From assembly GCF_003144245.1 (NCBI RefSeq), contig NW_020289978.1, forward strand, positions 248,001-312,000: a DNA stretch of 64,000 bases, in the 5' to 3' direction. How positions within the stretch are numbered: the first letter of the stretch is position 1; every line of letters begins with the position of its first letter. Under the pieces are notes generated by a model. It was not told the origin of the DNA and did no database searches. It was given only the letters and a program-made list of their open reading frames with translations. Both the position numbers and the translations under genes were made by a program. This DNA is from Jaminaea rosea (lineage: Eukaryota; Basidiomycota; Exobasidiomycetes; Microstromatales). Positions 60,995-64,000 of this stretch are shown piece by piece.

Positions 60995-63115
60995 ATGAGC
61001 GCCCTCGATCCTGCCAGTCCACTGGCAGCGCTGCTCCAACTCGTACCGCAATCGACGCGTCACACCCTCGACTTCTCCGGTCTCGATGGCATAACGTACG
61101 CCGTCCTATGCGATGCTGCCACCCAAGCCGCGGCAGAGAAAGCCCAGGATGCCGAGCTACGCATGGCTTTGAACTCCAAGAATCGTATCCTTGAGACCAA
61201 GCTGGAGCGCAGCCAACGCGACTACAATGAGGCACTTGCGGATGTCGATGCGGCCAAGCGTGGCCATGATCAGGCAAAGGCAGGCCTCGCTGCCGTGCAA
61301 GCGCAGATGGAAGCAGTAGAGGCAGGCAAGAAGACCGCCTTGCAGGATCTGACAAGGGCAAGACGTGAATGTCAGGCAATCAAAGTCGCAGCAAGGCAGG
61401 CAAAATTGAGCAACGAGCGTTCCATCGCGAGACAGAGGGAGAGGTTCGTGGATGCTGCCATCCTGGCAACGAGAAACGGAGCTGCGACTCTCGCCACCGT
61501 TCCATCCGTATTCGATGCGCCTCTTGCATCGTCTTCGACCTCCTCGCAGCCACTCTACGCCCAACAAGCCGCCGAGCTCGAGGCTCAGCGAAGCGCGCTA
61601 CTCTCCACCAACTCGGCGCTTCGTCGACTTTTCACCGAGGCACTCAACGCCGTCAATGACCTTTCGGCGAGCATTGCTGGCTCGACGTCCGTTCCTTCAA
61701 GGGCGCTTCAATCTGATCTGTTTCCCAAAGGTCAGGCTTTAAGCAAGGGCTATGACCTCTCGAGGGCAAGCAGCTCAGCAAACGCTCATCCCGCTGTCCG
61801 CGCATTGAGTCAGGCCATCAAAGCTGGCGAAGCTACCATACACGAGTGGGACAACGAGCGTCAGGCTCTCAAGGAAGAGCTGAAAGCATCTCAAGCGGCG
61901 GCAGCGGCTTCTACCGATGAAGCAGATGACGATGCCGCCGCAGAGTCTGCTCCCCGTAAGGGCCCTTCTCGCATCTCCATCCCTGCTTCCGCCGCAACAG
62001 CATCCGCAACAGCTCAGGCAGAGCAACAACGTCAGCTTCAAGCCCTCAAGTCTCGCCTGGCAGAGAAAGATGCAGAAGTACAACGCGTCGAGGAGCGACT
62101 CGAAGAGGCACTACGCGAGGCTGAGGGAGCCCTTACGCAGGCAGCTGCGGCGCAGGAGAAGGCCAGGAAGATGGAAGAGGAGAGACAGCGTGAGGTGGAG
62201 GAGATGGCTAGAGAGAAGGAAAGACAGGCAGCTCAAGCAGCTTTTAAGGCTGCGGCTGGCGCGGATGAGTCTTCGTCTATGATGGGCCACTCAGTGGAGC
62301 ATTCAGCCTTGCTTGAGCCGCTCTCCGCGACGAAGGTGAAGACGAGGGCAAGGAGGGGGCAGAATATTGATCTGCCGCCTCCTATTGTGGATGACGATGT
62401 GTACATGGACGAGGAAAGCACAACGAGCGGACCAAAGGCTGCATCGTCGTCGTCCGCCTCGTCATCACGCAAGAGACAGCGTGAGGTAGAGACGCTCGAA
62501 GCTGCCGAGGAAGCGACCTTCTCTCTCACTGTCCCGTCCGAGGCTGAGGACCAAGAAGACGTGAAGCAAGCTGTAGCGAAGAAGCAGCAGGAAGAGCCCT
62601 CAAGAAGTACCGACGCTTCAGCGTCGTCCTTGAAGCGGGCACGTCGCTCCGACCTGTCACCATCTTCTCCCTCGACCGAGCAAGCGCAACAAGAGCAACC
62701 GCGTATCCTCACGAATCGTTCCGCACCCAACAGCAGCAGCGAAGAGCCGGCCGCAAAGGGCAGGCGTGTAGCTTCTTCTTCCTCGGGTACCACAACAGGC
62801 AAAGCTCAACGCCCTGCGGCAGGGAGTGCAGCTCCACCCATGTCGTCCACACCTGCCGCTCCAGTCAGGAAGATGGTGTCCGCAGCCACAGTCAAGAAGC
62901 AGCAGCAGCGACAACGCCAGCAGCAGCAGCAGCAGCGCCAGGAAGAAGGAGAAGACGTCAAGGCGACGCCTGCCCCTGCCCCCGCGGATGTAAAGAAGAG
63001 GAGAACAGTGGCAACGCCAAGCGTGCTTCAGGCTGCGCTTGAGAGGAGGAGAAGGGGTGCTGCAGGTGCAGAAGGGGGAGGAGGAGCGAGGAGGACCGCA
63101 AGTGGCGGACAGTGA
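60995..63115 (+). CDS. Uncharacterised coiled-coil protein, nuclear features
   Basis: Single exon, 706 residues from ATG 60995; an in-frame ATG at 60860 would add 45 low-complexity residues. Residues 1-40 form a short hydrophobic domain (LAALLQLVPQSTRHTLDFSG). A long coiled coil follows to about residue 160 (SKNRILETKLERSQRDYNEA and on, with an ARRECQAIKVAARQAKLSNE segment). This layout faintly resembles the afadin/alpha-actinin-binding (ADIP) family, but I cannot confirm it. A second coiled coil lies near residues 340-430. The C-terminal half is disordered with several KR-rich clusters (SSRKRQRE, LKRARRSD, VKKRRTV), suggesting nuclear localisation, and a Gln-rich tract (QQQRQRQQQQQQR). It is convergent with MIF2/CENP-C and divergent from the PPR-type gene (about 110-245 bases). 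Confidence 0.7.
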   Translation: MSALDPASPLAALLQLVPQSTRHTLDFSGLDGITYAVLCDAATQAAAEKAQDAELRMALNSKNRILETKLERSQRDYNEALADVDAAKRGHDQAKAGLAAVQAQMEAVEAGKKTALQDLTRARRECQAIKVAARQAKLSNERSIARQRERFVDAAILATRNGAATLATVPSVFDAPLASSSTSSQPLYAQQAAELEAQRSALLSTNSALRRLFTEALNAVNDLSASIAGSTSVPSRALQSDLFPKGQALSKGYDLSRASSSANAHPAVRALSQAIKAGEATIHEWDNERQALKEELKASQAAAAASTDEADDDAAAESAPRKGPSRISIPASAATASATAQAEQQRQLQALKSRLAEKDAEVQRVEERLEEALREAEGALTQAAAAQEKARKMEEERQREVEEMAREKERQAAQAAFKAAAGADESSSMMGHSVEHSALLEPLSATKVKTRARRGQNIDLPPPIVDDDVYMDEESTTSGPKAASSSSASSSRKRQREVETLEAAEEATFSLTVPSEAEDQEDVKQAVAKKQQEEPSRSTDASASSLKRARRSDLSPSSPSTEQAQQEQPRILTNRSAPNSSSEEPAAKGRRVASSSSGTTTGKAQRPAAGSAAPPMSSTPAAPVRKMVSAATVKKQQQRQRQQQQQQRQEEGEDVKATPAPAPADVKKRRTVATPSVLQAALERRRRGAAGAEGGGGARRTASGGQ

Positions 63116-63492
63116 TGCGATCAAGGGCCAAAGGAAAAGGGCAGGGGCTTGTATACCACCAGAGAACGCTGTGTAGAGGGAGAAGGGTCGCCGTGTGTAG
63201 TCATGCATCCATTGCCTCGCCAGCACCGCGTGAAGTCCGCAATCTCAGCCAGGCACCTTGCGAATATCAACCTTTTGCTTTTGTTTACACGATCGAGGCC
63301 AATGAGACAATACACGGAACGAAACGAAACGGTAGACGAGGAGATAGAAGCGGATGCGGAAAGTGTAATCGAGGTGACAAGCTTGGTCGGTGGTAGAGGT
63401 GGACGGGGCGAGGGTTCGCTGTGCGACCTCGAGGGGGTATGACTGGCTGCTTCGCTAGTGTTGTCAAGACGCTGCTTTCGCCGGCGTCGTCG
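63116..63492. other. Convergent intergenic region before MIF2
   Basis: 377 bases between convergent stop codons. No gene or repeat is recognised; probably 3' untranslated regions. Confidence 0.4.
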
Positions 63493-64000
63493 TCAAGCGC
63501 GATTCTTCGTCTTCTTCTTCTTCCCTGCCGCCCCAGACGACGAGGTGGCAGGCACGATCTCTGCATCTGAGGCATCCGACCCTGGCGATCCGTTTACCTG
63601 CTTTTGTTTCTTTTGCTTCTTTCTTTGCCCGCCCTCAGCAGCCGACCCCGCTATCCCATTGGCACTTGCTGCCCTCTCCCTCTTGATCGTCGCAGGCGAA
63701 GCCGTCGTATCCCCCAACGCGGCGGCACCCGCCGTTTGTGGCCAAGGGGCGTAGCGCTGGATGATGGGCCCCTCGATCGTTGGCTGTCCCTTGGGATGGC
63801 GCGCCTGTGTAAACCAGATGACCGCTTTGCGCTGGCTGCAATTCTCAATCGAGTAGGTGTTGCCCTTCGGCACCATGAACATTCCTCCGGGGCCTAGTCG
63901 GAACATGGTGCGATGGACGCGGATGTCGAGCCCTCCCTGCCAGATGGCGAAGGAGTAGTTGTTGTCCTTCGTGGGCTTTGTAGGTTTGGACCCGCCGACC
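63493..64000 (-). CDS. MIF2: CENP-C/Mif2 C-terminal cupin domain, partial
   Basis: Inner-kinetochore protein that binds centromeric nucleosomes and dimerises through a C-terminal cupin fold. Only the last 169 or so codons are inside the window; the 5' part lies beyond the right edge. The visible frame reads NNYSFAIWQGGLDIRVHRTM, FRLGPGGMFMVPKGNTYSIE and NCSQRKAVIWFTQARHPKG. This matches the CENP-C cupin beta-strands (GG-x-F-x-VP-x-GN-x-Y-x-I-x-N and a FTQAR end). After the cupin comes a Lys-rich low-complexity tail (RKKQKKQKQ, GKKKKTKNRA), longer than in yeast Mif2 and probably a nuclear or DNA-contact tail. No intron is evident in the visible part. Confidence 0.85.
   Translation of the reverse strand, partial: VGGSKPTKPTKDNNYSFAIWQGGLDIRVHRTMFRLGPGGMFMVPKGNTYSIENCSQRKAVIWFTQARHPKGQPTIEGPIIQRYAPWPQTAGAAALGDTTASPATIKRERAASANGIAGSAAEGGQRKKQKKQKQVNGSPGSDASDAEIVPATSSSGAAGKKKKTKNRA

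Noticed and set aside
1-64000. Transposons, LTR elements, other virus-derived sequence, CRISPR arrays
   Set aside because: No reverse transcriptase, integrase, transposase, capsid-like frame, long terminal repeats or regularly spaced repeats were seen anywhere in the window.

Overview
The window is nuclear DNA of a filamentous or yeast-like fungus. Genes are compact and GC-rich, lie on both strands, and are mostly single-exon or split by short GT-AG introns of about 68 to 124 bases. The gene set (HIS3, PER1, GID4, CAF-1, a DUF6534-type membrane protein, a Zn2Cys6 regulator) and the low-complexity Ser/Ala/Gln-rich insertions fit a basidiomycete. The compact genes with few introns suggest Ustilaginomycotina, but that placement is inference. 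I see no rRNA, tRNA, CRISPR array, transposon or viral fossil.

Layout. 0-7 kb: HIS3, a large gamma-tubulin-receptor-like coiled-coil protein, and histone H4 divergent from it. 7-15 kb: the RNA helicase MAK5 divergent from cytochrome c haem lyase, then a Zn2Cys6 transcription factor. 15.2-18.1 kb is gene-poor. 18-29 kb: a secreted GH20 hexosaminidase, the tRNA m5C methyltransferase TRM4, the GID ubiquitin-ligase receptor GID4, and RFC2. RFC2 shares a 312-base promoter with CAC1 (CAF-1 large subunit, 28.7-31.7 kb). 32.5-33.8 kb: a multi-pass DUF6534-type protein, followed by a second gene-poor stretch to 36.9 kb. 37-43 kb: PER1 (GPI-anchor remodelling), a mitochondrial PDK-type kinase and a small heat-shock protein. 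43-51 kb: a peroxisomal acyl-CoA synthetase, GEP4 (cardiolipin pathway), a probable oxidoreductase-like-domain gene, an ER PDI ending in HDEL, and an orphan gene. A third gene-poor stretch lies at 50.9-53.4 kb. 53-64 kb: an orphan acidic protein, a sterol O-acyltransferase, a PPR-type mitochondrial protein, a coiled-coil protein, and the 3' end of MIF2/CENP-C running off the right edge.

The genes are mainly housekeeping functions and do not form one pathway. The one suggestive pairing is RFC2 with CAC1, two PCNA-linked replication factors driven from one short intergenic region. The most interesting signals are small gene-architecture features: a PDK start codon split by an intron, a peroxisomal targeting signal confined to a tiny last exon, a GID4 beta-barrel interrupted by a disordered insert of about 315 residues, four consensus SUMO motifs in the TRM4 tail, and a long membrane/coiled-coil extension on GEP4. 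I found no convincing wholly new system.
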